Positions 34,569 through 46,439 of a stretch of DNA of 64,000 nt are shown here, in pieces. This DNA comes from Campanula takesimana (lineage: Eukaryota > Streptophyta > Magnoliopsida > Asterales > Campanulaceae): contig JAOWBW010000442.1 of NCBI GenBank assembly GCA_026119855.1, positions 930,001-994,000 on the forward strand, given 5' to 3'. A program made the translations under genes and the position numbers. A model generated the notes under the pieces. That model was not told the DNA's origin. It ran no database searches and saw only the letters and a program-made list of their open reading frames with translations. The stretch's first letter is position 1. The number at the start of each line of letters is the position of its first letter.

Positions 34569-34820
34569 CTCCGTCCGTCCCACTCGAATTATGACAAATT
34601 TCTATTTTGGGTGTCCCATTCGAATTAGGACAACCCAAATGGAAGTTTTTATTTAATGGGACCCACATTCTCACTCACAACAATTTTCCACTCATTATTC
34701 TCTACCCCACTTTCTCTCTCCTACTTTACTTTTTATACTCACAACACCTACTCCACAAACACTTTTTCTTTAATCCCCGTGCCCAACCAAAAAATCATAA
34801 TTCGGGTGGGACGGAGGGAG
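34569..34820. mobile_element. Stowaway-type MITE (252 bp)
   Basis: Ends CTCCGTCCGTCCCACTCGAATT and AATTCGGGTGGGACGGAGGGAG, TA both sides. Subfamily with 'cccactcgaattaggacaaccc', shared with 54063 and 58017. Confidence 0.92.
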
Positions 34821-34940
34821 TATTAAATTTAATTTGTTATTCCATTTCGACTGATTAAGCCATGGGGTTACACCTTATTTTACACAAGTTGTACAGTCGA
34901 GATGAGTAGATAATCGTAGATAGTTAAGAAGCGTGAGTAT

Positions 34941-36490
34941 TGAAAACATAAGGGAAAAATATGATTGTATTTCTCGGATTGTTCAATACAGTGTACAATG
35001 ATTTATAAAAGTCCTTCTTGGAGAAAGAGTTAACTAATCCTATAAATATGGTAACAAATCCTATCAAAACTCTATCAAATATTCTACTTATCTTGGTCTC
35101 TATTAATTAGGAAAGTGTATTTACAAATCAAGGAAATAAATCAACAAAATCATTGACGAGATATTGACGATATCCGTCAATATCCCAACATCCCCCCCCC
35201 CCAAGTTGGAGCGTTTAGATCACAAATGCCCAACTTGCGTAGCAAATGGAGAAACTGGTGATTGCCCAATGCCTTGGTAAGAATGTCAGCCAGTTGTGTA
35301 ATCGTATGAACATAACCAGTTGTGATGACACCTGACTGAACAGCATCATGAACAAGATGGCAGTCAACTTCAATATGTTTGGTTCGCTCATGATGGACTG
35401 GGTTTTGAGCCATATGCAATGCTGATTGGCTGTCACAAAGCAGAAGCATAGGACCCCTATGTCGAACTCCAAATGAGCTGAGAAGACTATGAAGCCATTT
35501 GAGCTCACAAGTAGCATTGGCCATAGAACGATATTCGGCTTCAGCCGAAGAATAAGAGATGGTCTTCTGCTTCTTTGTCTTCCATGAGATGAGAGAGTCA
35601 CCAAGAAAGATGAAATAAGCAGTCAAATATCGCCGGGTGAGTGGGCAGCTAGCCCACTCCGAATCGCAATAGGCTCGAAGACGAAGTTCAGAATTTTCTT
35701 TCAACAAAATACCTTGTCTAGGATGTGCTTTGAGAACCGTACAACTCATAAAGCATCGGTCCAATGGCCTCTCTTTGGATTACTCATAAACTGTTCAAGA
35801 ATGTGCACACTATAGGAGAGCTCCGGCAGCGTGATAGTGAAATAGATGAGACACCCTACTAGACTGCGATATGGCTCATGATCACACAAAACATCATCTT
35901 CAATTAAGGCTAAACAATGATTCTGCTCTATAGGAGTGATTGCTGGACAGGAACCAAGAAGACCCGTTTTAGAGAGAATATCATGTGCATACTTTCTCTA
36001 AGAGAGAAAGATGTCATCCGGATGTTTTGCAACCTCTAGTCCCAAGAAATATTTAAGATGGCCGAGATCTTTCATGTGAAAACATCGACTAAGATATGCT
36101 TTAAAGCGACAAATAGCATCTGAGTCATTCCCCCCAATAACTAGGTCATCAACATACACAAGTACATGAATTTATGCAGCTGAAGTCTTGAGAGAGAAAA
36201 GAGAATAATCGGAGCATGATTGAGTAGACCCATATTTCTTCAATGCCAAGGAAAGTTTTGCAAAACAACAATGAGGTGCCTGCCGTAAGCCATATAGTGA
36301 TTTTTTGAGTTTGCAAACTTTGCCGGAAGATGAAGCAGGATGTCCCAATGGAATCTTCATAACATCCTCGCTCAGGTCAGCATGTAGAAAAGCGTTGTGA
36401 ATGTTCTTTTGATGGACCTCCCAGCCACGAACAGGAGCAATGGAGAGGAAAACTCGTACAATAACCAACTTAATTGTGGGTGCAAATGTT
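34941..36490 (-). mobile_element. truncated Ty1/copia element (RT-RNase H-3' LTR)
   Basis: On the minus strand: an RT fragment from about 36485, RNase H, a G-rich polypurine tract (35203-35191, eleven Gs), and a 250-bp LTR (35190-34941, TGTTGGGATATTGACGG...TGTTTTCA). The 5' LTR, gag, protease, integrase and the RT N-terminus are absent, and no second LTR is present in the window. Confidence 0.88.
35177..36485 (-). pseudogene. copia reverse transcriptase / RNase H remnant
   Basis: RT motifs WEVHQ...HNAFLHADLSED and SLYGLRQAP (about 36435-36260), then the YVDDL block (36170-36130), then RNase H with YCDSEWA, SSAEAEYRS, KHIEVDCH and ADILTKALG down to 35200. Stops and frameshifts break the frame near 36175, 36000 and 35765, so it is dead. 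Unrelated in sequence to the copia element at 22983. Confidence 0.88.
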
Positions 36491-37737
36491 TTTTTTTTGA
36501 AATCGACTCACAATAGTAGCGAGTCGATGACATAATATATGAATTTTATAAGAATAAGATTGTCCAAAAGACTGTTCAAAAATTGTCATTTATGAATTAA
36601 AGCAAAGTAAGAACCTTCAACTGAAAGTGAGACAAATCAAAAAAGAAAATAAATACTTTAAATTGGGGTGATGGGAGTATTACTCGTTCCATTCCAAAAG
36701 ATAGTCTTACTATTTGACTTTAATAGTCAACGGTCAATACAAGAAAACTTTCACTAAACATTATTTATGTTATTCGAATTTTCCTAACAATGGAATGACA
36801 TTAATGTTATGTTAAATTTCGGTTGTATCGATCATCAAAACTTGAATGAAACTGACTTTATAGCAGATATGTAATATATTCAATTAATTTCAATCATATG
36901 ATTCAAGATAGAAAAGGAACACTGAGTTGATAAGTCTTTGAGACACACCAAGAGTCTAAGAGATTGATAATTTGAAATGTTCAACTTGAGTAAACTAGCG
37001 TTACAACCGTACGTTAAATGCACAGACAAATAAGTTTGTTATTCTTAATTCAACTGTAGTTATAGCATCAAAAATTATAATAATTGTTCTTTAGGAGATA
37101 TCTTTGTAAACTTTGTTTAGGAAAATATAAATAAAACCATAATAAAACTAGATATCTCGCAAACAAAAAAACTAAATGTAAAATTTAAATAAAAAAACCC
37201 CCCGCTAATGGAAGAATAAAATCTTGCTTAAGAAAAATTTTGGGTGAAAGATTGGCCCACTTTTTTAGTGGTACATTTGATTGATTATTTAATTTCTTTC
37301 TCTAACGCTAAAAGTTGTTATTAGTACTATTTTAATAGTGTATTTATAATATGTCTTATAATTTCATAACAATGTATTTTTTTAAAACTTTAGTCATAGT
37401 TCAATTAAATAGATCACTAAAATAATGAGACTGTCTTTCTGAAATTGAGAAAAAATCATTTTGAATATGATGAGTAATGATCATATGCTTGAAACGCCTA
37501 TGACAATTACTATTTAGTTGATGGCTATGAATTTTTGATTATTTTTTTAATCTTAAAATTTGTTATTTGATTTTGAATATACACTAATGGCAGCCGTGGT
37601 TGGTGGTAGTTGTGGTGGTTATGAATGGTGGAGTCGGTGTTCATTTTTTGAAGGACTGTGAAGTTTAGTAGCTACTCTTGACGTAATTGTGAAATGTTTT
37701 TTAATAGAGTAATTTTTAAAGGTTTTAAAAACAAATA
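36491..37737. other. gene-free AT-rich DNA
   Basis: A decayed Stowaway-like left end (CTCGTTCCATTCC) occurs at about 36681 with no clear right end. Nothing else recognised. Confidence 0.35.
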
Positions 37738-37995
37738 CTCCCTCTGTCCATAAATGAGTGTCCATTTTCAAAAAATCTTTGTCCCTAAATGAGTGTCTTT
37801 TTTTAACATAACTTTCTCCCTAAACGTTTTTTTTCGAAAAAAATTTCACCGGTATCTTTATACGTGCAAAACTAAAGGTTTGGAAAGGAGATTACAAGAT
37901 TATATATGAATCGTTGTTACCAAATTGTTCAAAAAGTTGAGATTTTCAGTGTCCCTTAAAATGAAATTTGGACACTCATTTAGGGACAGAGGGAG
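37738..37995. mobile_element. Stowaway-type MITE (258 bp)
   Basis: Ends CTCCCTCTGTCCATAAATGAG and CTCATTTAGGGACAGAGGGAG, TA both sides. Confidence 0.9.
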
Positions 37996-38020
37996 TACTA
38001 TGTAATTACTACTATTGTAC

Positions 38021-38247
38021 CTAAATAAGGGACATCTGAAAATCTCAATTTTCTGTACAATTTGGTGGCAAAAATTCATATATATTCTTGTAATCTCATT
38101 TCCAAACATTTAGTTTTGCACGTATAAAGAGACCGGTGAAAAAAAGTTCGAAAAAATAATTTAGCGACAAAGTTATGTTCAAAAAAGACACTCATTTTGA
38201 GACAAATATTTTTTTGAAAATGGACACTCATTTAGGGACAGATGGAG
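38021..38247. mobile_element. Stowaway-type MITE, inverted neighbour of the previous copy
   Basis: Same subfamily as 37738-37995 but in opposite orientation, 25 bp away. Right end GGGACAGATGGAG followed by TA; the left end is decayed (ACCTAAATAAGGGACA). Together the pair could form a hairpin of about 200 bp per arm. Confidence 0.7.
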
Positions 38248-38891
38248 TAATATATGTGAATTAATGAAAAATAACTTTTTACATTTTACTTTAAATTAGG
38301 GGAGTTTAATGTTTCAATCTAAGATGATAAAACATTCAAAAGAAGATCACCTGAGTTTTTATATGCTTTTATTTTATATATCTAGATATTTTATTATATA
38401 TAAATGCAAATGGAGGTAAAAGGATCCTTAAGAAAGAGAGAAAAGAAGTGGAAGACCATTGAAGAAAGTGCTAAGCAATTTTCTCACGTGCGTGACACGC
38501 CTATCAAAATAAATTAAACATGAAAAATTATTGCTGGTGAAGAAAGAAAGGAAAAATATAGTAGATTGAAAATAAGCTCGAACAAAGAGAAAGATTTTCA
38601 TTTCCTATATTCGCTCTTCACAATGGAAACATGAAATTTTATCGATTTCCCACTTCCCTTCCTCACCCTCTACAATCTCTAATCACAGCAGTGTTCTAAA
38701 AGACCCCGTCTAGGCCGCTTAGGCCCCACCTAAGCGCTAGGCGTTCATGAAACGCCTAGGTCCCATCTTAGATATTATGGTTATTTCTGAATTCTCGGTT
38801 CCGTCTAAGCCCCGCCTACCGTTCACAAGTATAAATAGGAGATATCCCTCCTGATTACATGGTCTTTAGTCTTTCATGCATGCTATTAATC
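38248..38891. other. gene-free DNA with a hAT-like left end
   Basis: CAGTGTTCTAAAAGACC at 38697 followed by GC-rich CTAGGCGG-like repeats to about 38830 resembles the hAT terminus at 131-171. The right part is missing. Confidence 0.35.
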
Positions 38892-39115
38892 GAATTTTTT
38901 TTCAAATAATAGCTTTGGGAAATTTATGTACCAAAGTACCACACAAATTCAACTATGTACCAAAATGACATCCTTTTATGAAATCGTCACTGGTAATGAC
39001 GATTTTAAGCTGAAAACGGCAATAGCAGTGCCGTTTTTACGGTTGACTAAATCCCCATTTTGACTTCTCCGCCGGCTTGGTTTTGGGTGGGTTTTGGGTT
39101 GGTTTTGGGTGGGTT
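38892..39115 (+). repeat. left TIR of the MULE
   Basis: About 220 bp matching the inverted right TIR. It contains two interrupted palindromes (38982-39004, 39013-39037) and a G-rich tract (39078-39112) with at least five GGG runs. Confidence 0.92.
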
Positions 39116-39455
39116 AATTAAGTGGAGGGATTAGTTAATTAAGCCTAAGAACGAGGGGGAGACAGGCGCTGACAAAAAAAAAAAAAAAAAAGTAAAAGCG
39201 TCACTTGTAGTAACGATTTCTACACAGGTTTTTGAATAATTCCAAAAACGTTATTACAAATGACGCTTTTAGTTCTACATATGCCCACTCTCCTTCCTCT
39301 CATTATTTTCAACTGTCTTCTTCTCTCACACATTTCATTCATACCCAACCAAGCGCTGCTCAAGTGCTGAAAAAAATTACAAATTTCTCTAATTGAAGAT
39401 TCAAAGCATTTAAGGTATGTTTTAATCTTTCTTATATGTTTTAATTTGTTTAATA

Positions 39456-39631
39456 CTCCATTTGTCCCAGAATGATAGTCCTCCTATTTTTATGGGTTTT
39501 ACGAAGGAACTTTGAGTAATATCAATTTTTAGATTCACATTAACATAATTATAAGTAGCATTTATAACTGCTCAAAGTTCCTTCATAGTAACAACGAAAA
39601 AATGGGGACTATCTTTCTGGCACGGGGGGAG
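39456..39631. mobile_element. Stowaway-type MITE nested in the MULE
   Basis: Ends CTCCATTTGTCCCAGAATGATAG and CTATCTTTCTGGCACGGGGGGAG, TA both sides, 176 bp. It lies between a donor-like AAG/gtatgt (39415) and an acceptor-like gacag (39700), probably in a 5'-UTR intron of the transposase gene. Confidence 0.85.
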
Positions 39632-39726
39632 TATAATTAAATTTAGAGTTATTAGATGTTTTTTTGTATATGCATTGTTAATAAGTTAGGATTTTGACAG
39701 TCGAATTCATTTGTTTAGGAGTAAAT

Positions 39727-42324
39727 ATGAGTGGAGTTCCACTAATTTTCATGTGCTACTGGGGAGGAGATGATGAAGACCCGTTTGAAGGTACTCATTT
39801 TGAACAGGGGCCGAAATGTGCACTTAAAGCAAAAACTCGATGGAGGTACAAAAAATTGATTAAGAAGTTATATAAGAAATTGGGGTAGATCGAACCAATG
39901 TTAAGTTGAAAGTTATTTGTAGATATCCTCATCTGGTCGGCAATGGGTTTGCAAATTACATTCCGTTTCCAGTCGAGAATGATATGGGTATGGAAGTCAT
40001 GTTTGATGTTTCTGCTCAATTAGGTGGGATGAGTAGCTTGCAGTTGTATGTTGTCATGAATTTTGTTGATAATGTACCTTCTAATGAGTTTGAAACAGGA
40101 GAGGAGCCGATACAAAATGAGTATTTTCATGACATGGATAACTTTCAGATGGGTTCTTCAAGTTACTACCCTGAGAGAGATGTTGATGAGTTTGAAACAC
40201 GTGTGGAAGAGGAAGAGGAAATGGAAGTGGGGGAGGAAGAAGAGGTAGAGGAACGTGAAGATGATGATGATATAGATTATGAAGCTCATTTCCTTGAAAA
40301 TGAAGAGGGTGATTCTGGATATGAAGATTGTGCGAGTCCAACTGATGTTAGCGACAATGAGGGTGATGATGGGGAATGTGATGATTTGGGAGCACACATG
40401 ATTACTTTTAATGAGCCGCAGAATCAACTGTATGATAGAGGAGACTATCAATTTTACCGCGATATTGGGGAAGGATCGGAGATTTATGATGATAGTCAAT
40501 ATAAGTTTTCAGAATGGGATGCGGAGAAAGATGAAATCGCCAAAGGTATTCGCTTCTCAAAGAAGATTGAAGTGCAGTATGAAATAAAGAAGTATCATAT
40601 TAAGAAAAATCTGCGGTTCAGGGTGAAAAGGAGCACAACGCGAAAGTGGACTATTGAGTGTTTGGTGAAAGAGTTTCCATGTAATTTCTATGTGAATGTG
40701 AGCATGAAGAATGGTGGGTATTGGGAAGTAACTAAGTACAACGGTCCACATTCTTGCTTGGCATCAGATGTTACCGGAGATCATCCCAACTTAGATGCTC
40801 AGTTTATAGGACGAGAAGTTATGGAATTCATCAAGGCTGATCCTGAGTACAAGATTGCGCTTGTTAAGGCAACAATAAAAGCAATGCATGGTAAGGATAT
40901 TTCATATCGGAAGGCATGGTGTGGCAAACAAAAAGCCATCGCTCAAGCATTTGGGGACTGGGAAGAGTCTTACAAAAAGTTGCCACGTTTGTTAGGAGCT
41001 ATTCAAAAGTGGAACCCTGGTACCATTGTGGAGTATTCTAATCGTCCTCATGTTGGTCCTCCAGGGGCGTTTGACCGTGTGTTTTGGGCATTTGGCCCTT
41101 GTTTGGAAGCATTCTCTCATTGTCGTCCTGTCATTTCTGTTGATGGCACTTTCTTGCATGGAAGATATAAAGGGGTAATACTTATTGCTATGGGTGCTGA
41201 TGCAAATGATAGTTTACTACCACTTGCTTTTGCTATTGTTGAAAAAGAGGACCATCCAAACTGGTATTGGTTCTTACATCTTGTTATCAAACTTGTTATT
41301 AGGGGTCGAGAAGTTTGTTTGATATCTGATCGTCATAGTGGCATCCTTGCCACGGTTGGAGATAATTCATGGCCACGAACTGTTGTGCACAGGTGGTGCA
41401 TGTTGCATTTGCGAGCAAATTTCCTTTATGCTCACAAGGGTGTAGGCTTGAAAGATCTTTTTTGGCGTGCTGTTAGCGCCACCCAGGACAGGAAGATGAA
41501 AAATTTTATGGCTCAGATTCGTATAATCAATCCCGAGGCAATTAAATGGTTTGAGTTGTTGGATGCGAGAAAGTGGTCATTGGCGCATGATTCTGGATAT
41601 AGGTACGGCATTAAGACTACCAATTTGTCCGAAGTTTTTAATGGTGTCATGAAAGGAGCACGGGGGATGCCTATTTCAGGAATTGTTGAGACTGCCTTCT
41701 ATAGGTGTGTGGAATACTTTCAGAATAGACTCTCAGGATCAATAAGGGCATTAGGGGGGTATCCTGGTAACCCCAACATAAATGCGAGACTACAGTTCAG
41801 TCAAAGGGTTCAACTTAAATATGACTTCAACTTGAAGAAGGCTGGCTATCATCATGTTATAAGGTTTAACAATACGTCAATGGGGGTTTATCAAGTGACA
41901 ACTGGAAAACGCGGTGAAAGAGGTGGAAGGGTTCAAGTCGTGGAGTTGGGTCCTCGAACATGCACTTGTGGCAAATGGGTGCAATATCATTACCCTTGTT
42001 CGCATGCTCTTGCGTGCTTCAAAGCCCAACATGTCGATGGTTTGAATTTCATTGATTCCTTTTACAGTCTTGAGGCGTACTACAATACATGGAGGGGCAC
42101 TTTTAATCCGATCCATGACGAGGATTATTGGGATGTAGATGGTCGTGTCCCAAGTTTTTTCCCAACCCGATGCACCGACGTGATAAGAAGCAAGGAAGAC
42201 CTAAATCAAGGCGGATTAGAAATAGGATGGATTGGCAGGTGGAGAAAAGGAAGTTTCGTTGCGGGATATGCAAGGGAGAAGGTCACACTAAAGAAGGTGT
42301 CCAACTATTAGGGAGCAGAATTAA
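39727..42324 (+). pseudogene. MULE transposase (mudrA-like), frameshifted
   Basis: The start is ATG at 39727 (MSGVPLIFMCYWGG). A 1-base shift near 39885 moves the frame to the long ORF, which runs to 42311. In order: an acidic low-complexity region (about 40200-40400), the MuDR DNA-binding domain (40540-40755; KGIRFSKK...HSC), the MULE transposase domain with first Asp in ISVDGTFLHG (about 41140), second Asp in LISDRHSGI (41327) and the NWYWFL motif, and a SWIM zinc finger CTCGKWVQYHYPCSH (about 41960). A second shift near 42185 and a third near 42290 separate the basic tail and the CCHC knuckle CGICKGEGHT. So at least three small indels interrupt an otherwise full-length gene, and the core domain is uninterrupted. 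Confidence 0.93.
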
Positions 42325-42619
42325 ATGTAATTTTCTAGTACTTGTAATATGTTTGTTTAACTATTCGTGAAGTAATGTTTTATTTGAACTTTGAACTTGT
42401 AATATGTTTAGGTATTATGTTTAACTATTCGTGAATGTTATTTTATTTGTTAAACTTAAATTACTAAGTGTTATTATTTTAATTGAACCTGTAATATATA
42501 TATATACTTGTGAATGTTATTTTATTAAGTGTTTGATAAAATTATGTGGAATATTGGTTTTTTACTTGATAAAAAATAACATGTCCAACAAATACTTCAT
42601 TAATCATCGCAAACACTTA

Positions 42620-42740
42620 TTGACCACATCCCGGTCACGTAGGAAAATATTACATAAATAAAAATATTCAGTGACCACATCCCGGTCACATGGGAAAATA
42701 TTACATAAATAAAAATATTCAGTGACCACATCCCGGTCAC
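42620..42740 (-). repeat. 51-bp tandem repeat with GTGACC...GGTCAC hairpins
   Basis: GTGACCACATCCCGGTCAC or a one-base variant occurs at 42621, 42671 and 42722 (period 51 bp), just 3' of the OB-fold gene. A fourth copy lies at 43972-43990, just 3' of the PMD gene. Each folds into a 6-bp stem with a 7-nt loop. On the minus strand they fall in the 3' UTRs. Confidence 0.9.
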
Positions 42741-42788
42741 ATAGGAAATCCAACATAAATCCAAATATTTCACGTCCAACAAATTAAC

Positions 42789-43580
42789 TTAACAATCCTT
42801 AGGGAATACCTTAAAAACATTGGAAAGTGTAATGTTAAGGACTTTTTTTGAGCGTGAGACGGCGAAGACAACAACCTAATAGATCAACAAAACAAAACAT
42901 TTAGAACAAAACGTTAAGGAAAATATCCTTAAGGAGTGCAATGTTAAGGAAAATATTTCATACCTGCTTAAGAATCAGAACAGCACCAACACCTATGTCA
43001 CTTCCATACTCACTTTCCTTAACCACTTTGTCACCAATGGTAGCTTCAATTGTATCCGTAGGATCCTTCAAAGTCACAAAAAGAGAGCCAGAATCACTTC
43101 GTGTGCACTCCTTGACAACAACAACAACCTAATAGACAAAAAAAATAACGACCAATTATTTTTAAATATTAACCTTAACTATAAATAATGTTTATATTAA
43201 ACCTGTTCCACCCTGTCATATTTATCGCATTTCTCCTTGATCATTTTCAACGGATAATATGTACCCTCTGCAGTGAGATAGTCCATTGCAGATAGCCAAG
43301 GTCTGCACTGGAAATGATCATCCTCCACCGGCTCTTCAAGCTTTCTCCTTATGGCCTCTTGGGTCGACTGGGGGGGTCCTTGAGAGGCGTGAGATTTTCC
43401 GGAGCGATGCCGACGCATGGCGGAATGTGCGACACCGGCGGGACCAGGTATAATATGAGGCGGTGGAGATTCTAACTCTCGTTCGATTTGAGAGAGATTA
43501 GATTGCGGATTAAAGGGTTGACCGGGATGACCAGGAAGAGGTTGTCGTCCAAGATACCAACGGGGGAGTGATGGATCCAT
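42789..43580 (-). CDS. HROB-like (homologous recombination OB-fold) gene carried by the MULE
   Basis: Three exons with GT/AG borders and phase 0 throughout: 43580-43203 (MDPSLPRW..., 126 aa), 43128-42964 (55 aa) and 42875-42789 (28 aa, TAA); 209 aa with no stop or frameshift. Exon 1 has a Pro-rich start, the IPGPAG motif and CRPWLSAMDYL. Exons 2-3 form the OB-fold: VVVVKECTRSDSGSLFVTLK, the DPT..IEATIG and VGAVLIL strands, then VFAVSRSKKVLNITL. This order matches the conserved domain of HROB, which in animals loads the MCM8-MCM9 helicase in recombination repair. Whether this short copy has any such role is unknown. It lies wholly inside the TIRs, between the transposase and PMD genes. Confidence 0.68.
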
Positions 43581-43687
43581 TTTGACAGTTATAAATCTTG
43601 TTTTGAGAGAGATGAATTAATTTTGAGAGAGATGGATGAATTAGTTTTGAGGTCACCGAGCCTTTTAAAGGGAAAGTATTCTGAATA

Positions 43688-43790
43688 AAAACGGTATCAG
43701 CAGTACCGTTTTTGACAGTTTTGATAAAATCGGGCTTAGTAGTGCCGTTTTTTACAGTTCTGATAAAAACGGTATCAGTAGTACCGTTTT
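43688..43790. promoter_or_regulatory. three interrupted palindromes upstream of the HROB-like gene
   Basis: Modules at 43688-43712, 43726-43753 (imperfect) and 43766-43790, each AAAACGGTA-n7-TACCGTTTT or similar, 108-210 bp upstream of the HROB-like ATG. They match the modules in the MULE TIRs. Confidence 0.7.
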
Positions 43791-44002
43791 TGACAGCTCT
43801 GATATATCTATTTTTGGGACTGATGTCTAGTCTTTTCGATGTACCTGTCTCAAAATTCATGAAATCTAGAAAGTGATGGTTACAGATCATTTTTTTTACC
43901 CTCAGATTTATACCCACAAAAGATCCATTTTATTCATAGACATACAAATACTACATCAATCCAAATATGTAGTGACCACATCCCGGTCACATAGGAAATC
44001 CA

Positions 44003-46350
44003 TCAGGGATATGCAGATGGGGTGTAAGTGTTAGGAGGATTACGTGTCCTTTCACCTCTCCTACGTAAAAGGTTAGAAAAAACACGACCCATTCGTGATG
44101 TGGAAGTTTGATGTGATGACGATGCTCCACCCTGAGTGGGGTCTATATGAGTCGTACCACTACCAAAAGATGGAAACTCCGGAAACGACGTCGGAGGTAG
44201 ACCAAAGCTTCGCCTTCGATAATCACTATCTGGAGGAGGAGTTGGAGTATAATCCATTTGAAAGCTTCGCCTTCCAGTCCCACTCCCAGAAGCATGTGAT
44301 GTAGAACCCATCCATGGAGGTGGAGTATAATCCATCTGAGTGATACCGCTCCGGGGAGGAATCCTAAAGGTGTTTGGATCCCGGCATCGTCCTCCTCATT
44401 CTCTGCCTCCTCTCTATCCTCTTCCTCATCATGTAACCCCATATCCGGCTGTATCTCTGGATCTCCATGAACGTGTCGAGCATGTCTACGAACCCGATTT
44501 CGCCTTTGTGGCACCCCTTGGACACGATCTGATGGTGGTGGTGGAGCTTCGGCGGCATCCAGTCGTTTCAGCTCATTAGTAGCTGCTAAGGATTCTGTGA
44601 TGAAACGACGAGTAAGAAGTAGGTGTTCTGAGGCTGGGCCGTTTAGGCCTCCCATAGCTATGGCATTCTCATTGGATTGGTATGCGCGTTGAAGGTTTTG
44701 AATCTGTCGAAATCAATTAAAGATGATATAGTTATGACGATAAAATGGTAAAAACAAAAATTGGTAAAAGTGTTGTGTAGTATTTAGCTTACCAAACCCT
44801 CGTATCGACTACCATGTGCCGTGTACCCCTCCCCCTCTACATCATTTGGATGCTGGATCAATAACCGGGTAATCTGTCTGTACCATGACATATAGATATG
44901 GGTGTAATGTACATCCTCGACACCATACTGCCCAGCAACAACCATATGATTTCGGTTGTTCCACAATCCTATGTACTGTCCGTGGAAGACCACCTAATCA
45001 ACCTCTGACCGACCTCGCCGATCAAGTGCATGCAGGTACGTACTCGTGTCACATGCCGCAGGTATAGGTTGTAACAACCCGAACTGCCTCATAACGCGAT
45101 CTGGAAGGTGCCACTCAACCCTATCAAAACAAATAAGGGGCACCTTCGTTCTCCATATACCCTGTCCCTGCAAGCAATAATCTGGAACATGGACACCTTC
45201 GTATGGCCGCCACACAACCTGACTCTCAGTCAGATACGCTAGTTGATCTCGGTATCCATGCAGGTTGTGCCCGGTAATATGTGTAAACGACAAGGGACCT
45301 TGCCACCTACATATGGAGCAATTGACATAAAAAGTAGTAAATAAAAAACCTCATAAATAAATAACATATTTTGTGCAGTTAGTGAAGTAATTTTAGAATA
45401 CCTGCAACCATATGGCAAGAATTGACCATCTTGAAGTATGGCATCTCCCCGTGCCCTTCTTGGTCGTGTACACAACAACCTTTCCAAGCCCAAAGCTGCA
45501 ACCAATAAAGATAAAAATAACTGTCACGTACAACAAATATTTTATTCACTACTATAATACAGTATAATTAAATATAATTGACATACCTGTACTAGTGTTA
45601 AAAATCCAGCACAGCCTTTCGAATCGGGCTTCGTCGCTACACATAGCTCCCGATACAAAAAGGCTAAAACCGCACTACCCCAACTGTAATTCTTAATCGT
45701 GTCCATGTTTCTAAGCAGTGGGAGGTACATCAACTTAACCAAAGAATTGGTTGTATCCGGCATCAGATATGCCCCTAAGCATAACAAAATATACGCCCGA
45801 GTATACATGTCAATCAAATCGGGGAGGCATCCTGGGGAAGCGCTCCGAACAAAGGCAATTGTTCCATAATCCACCTAATCGACAATCTACCACCTTTCAA
45901 GTCTTCGGGTTGTGGTTGAATCCCAAGTAACTCTACGCATAACTGAATCCATTCGGGTTTTGTCTTGGTGGTTTCGGAACTTGTCACAGCTACCCCGTCT
46001 ATAGGAAGGCCACATAACATGCCAACATCCTCCAGGGTGATTGTCATCTCCCCAACTGGCAAATGAAAAGTGTGGGTCTCTTGACGCCATCGCTCAATCA
46101 AAGCCTCTATCAAAGGCCAATCATATTTGAAATGGCCTAGGCTATATGCTCCGAAAAACCCCACATCTAACAGTTTTTGTTTTATCCTAATATCCAAATC
46201 CTTAGGCAGATCCGGACCACGCCTGCATCTAAGACTCTCAACGTCTTGTTGAGCCCAAATATAATGAGATCGGTGGGATGTCTGTAATGTAAGTACAGAC
46301 ATATCCAATGGCCCGGGATCAACGAAGGGTCTGTGTTCATGTTGGTCCAT
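44003..46350 (-). pseudogene. plant mobile domain (PMD, MAIN-like) gene carried by the MULE, frameshifted
   Basis: Starts at ATG 46350. Exons 46350-45587, 45495-45402, 45306-44793 and 44703-44003 (TGA) have good splice sites. The first encodes the PMD block: HRSHYIW, LLDVGFFGAY, a WRQETHTFHLPVGEMTITLEDV segment, MLCGLPIDG, and after a frameshift near 45840 LMYLPLLRNMDTIKNYSWGSAVLAFLYRELC. Exons 2-3 continue with LWAW, VVWRPY and VPLICFDRVEWHLPDRVMRQFG. Exon 4 is a Pro/Ser-rich tail with an acidic stretch. Defects: the 45840 shift, a shift in exon 2 near 45480, a Trp-to-stop change (TAG) at about 44990 and a shift in exon 4 near 44310. PMD proteins include MAIN/MAIL1 of Arabidopsis (silencing, meristem maintenance) and are frequent transposon cargo. 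Confidence 0.88.
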
Positions 46351-46439
46351 CTAAAACAAACAACAATACCATAGTTAAATTGCTAAATAAATTAACAAAA
46401 ACAAATTTTAACTATATAATTAATCATCGTTTGATGCAA

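Noticed and set aside
36678..37445. possible Stowaway from CTCGTTCCATTCC to GACTGTCTTTCTGAAATTGAG
   Set aside because: The right side lacks the GGGACGGAGGGAG terminus and the distance (about 770 bp) is too long; not supported.
40081..40499. minus-strand ORFs of 86 and 113 codons opposite the transposase
   Set aside because: They are antisense shadows of the acidic GAA/GAG-rich region of the transposase.
42620..42740. CRISPR-like spacing of repeated hairpins
   Set aside because: Plant nuclear DNA; the whole 51-bp unit is repeated including the spacer, so it is an ordinary tandem repeat.
43510..43917. 135-codon minus-strand ORF with repeated TVKNGT units
   Set aside because: The repeated peptide is only the translation of the interrupted palindromes upstream of the HROB-like gene; no domain and no family resemblance.
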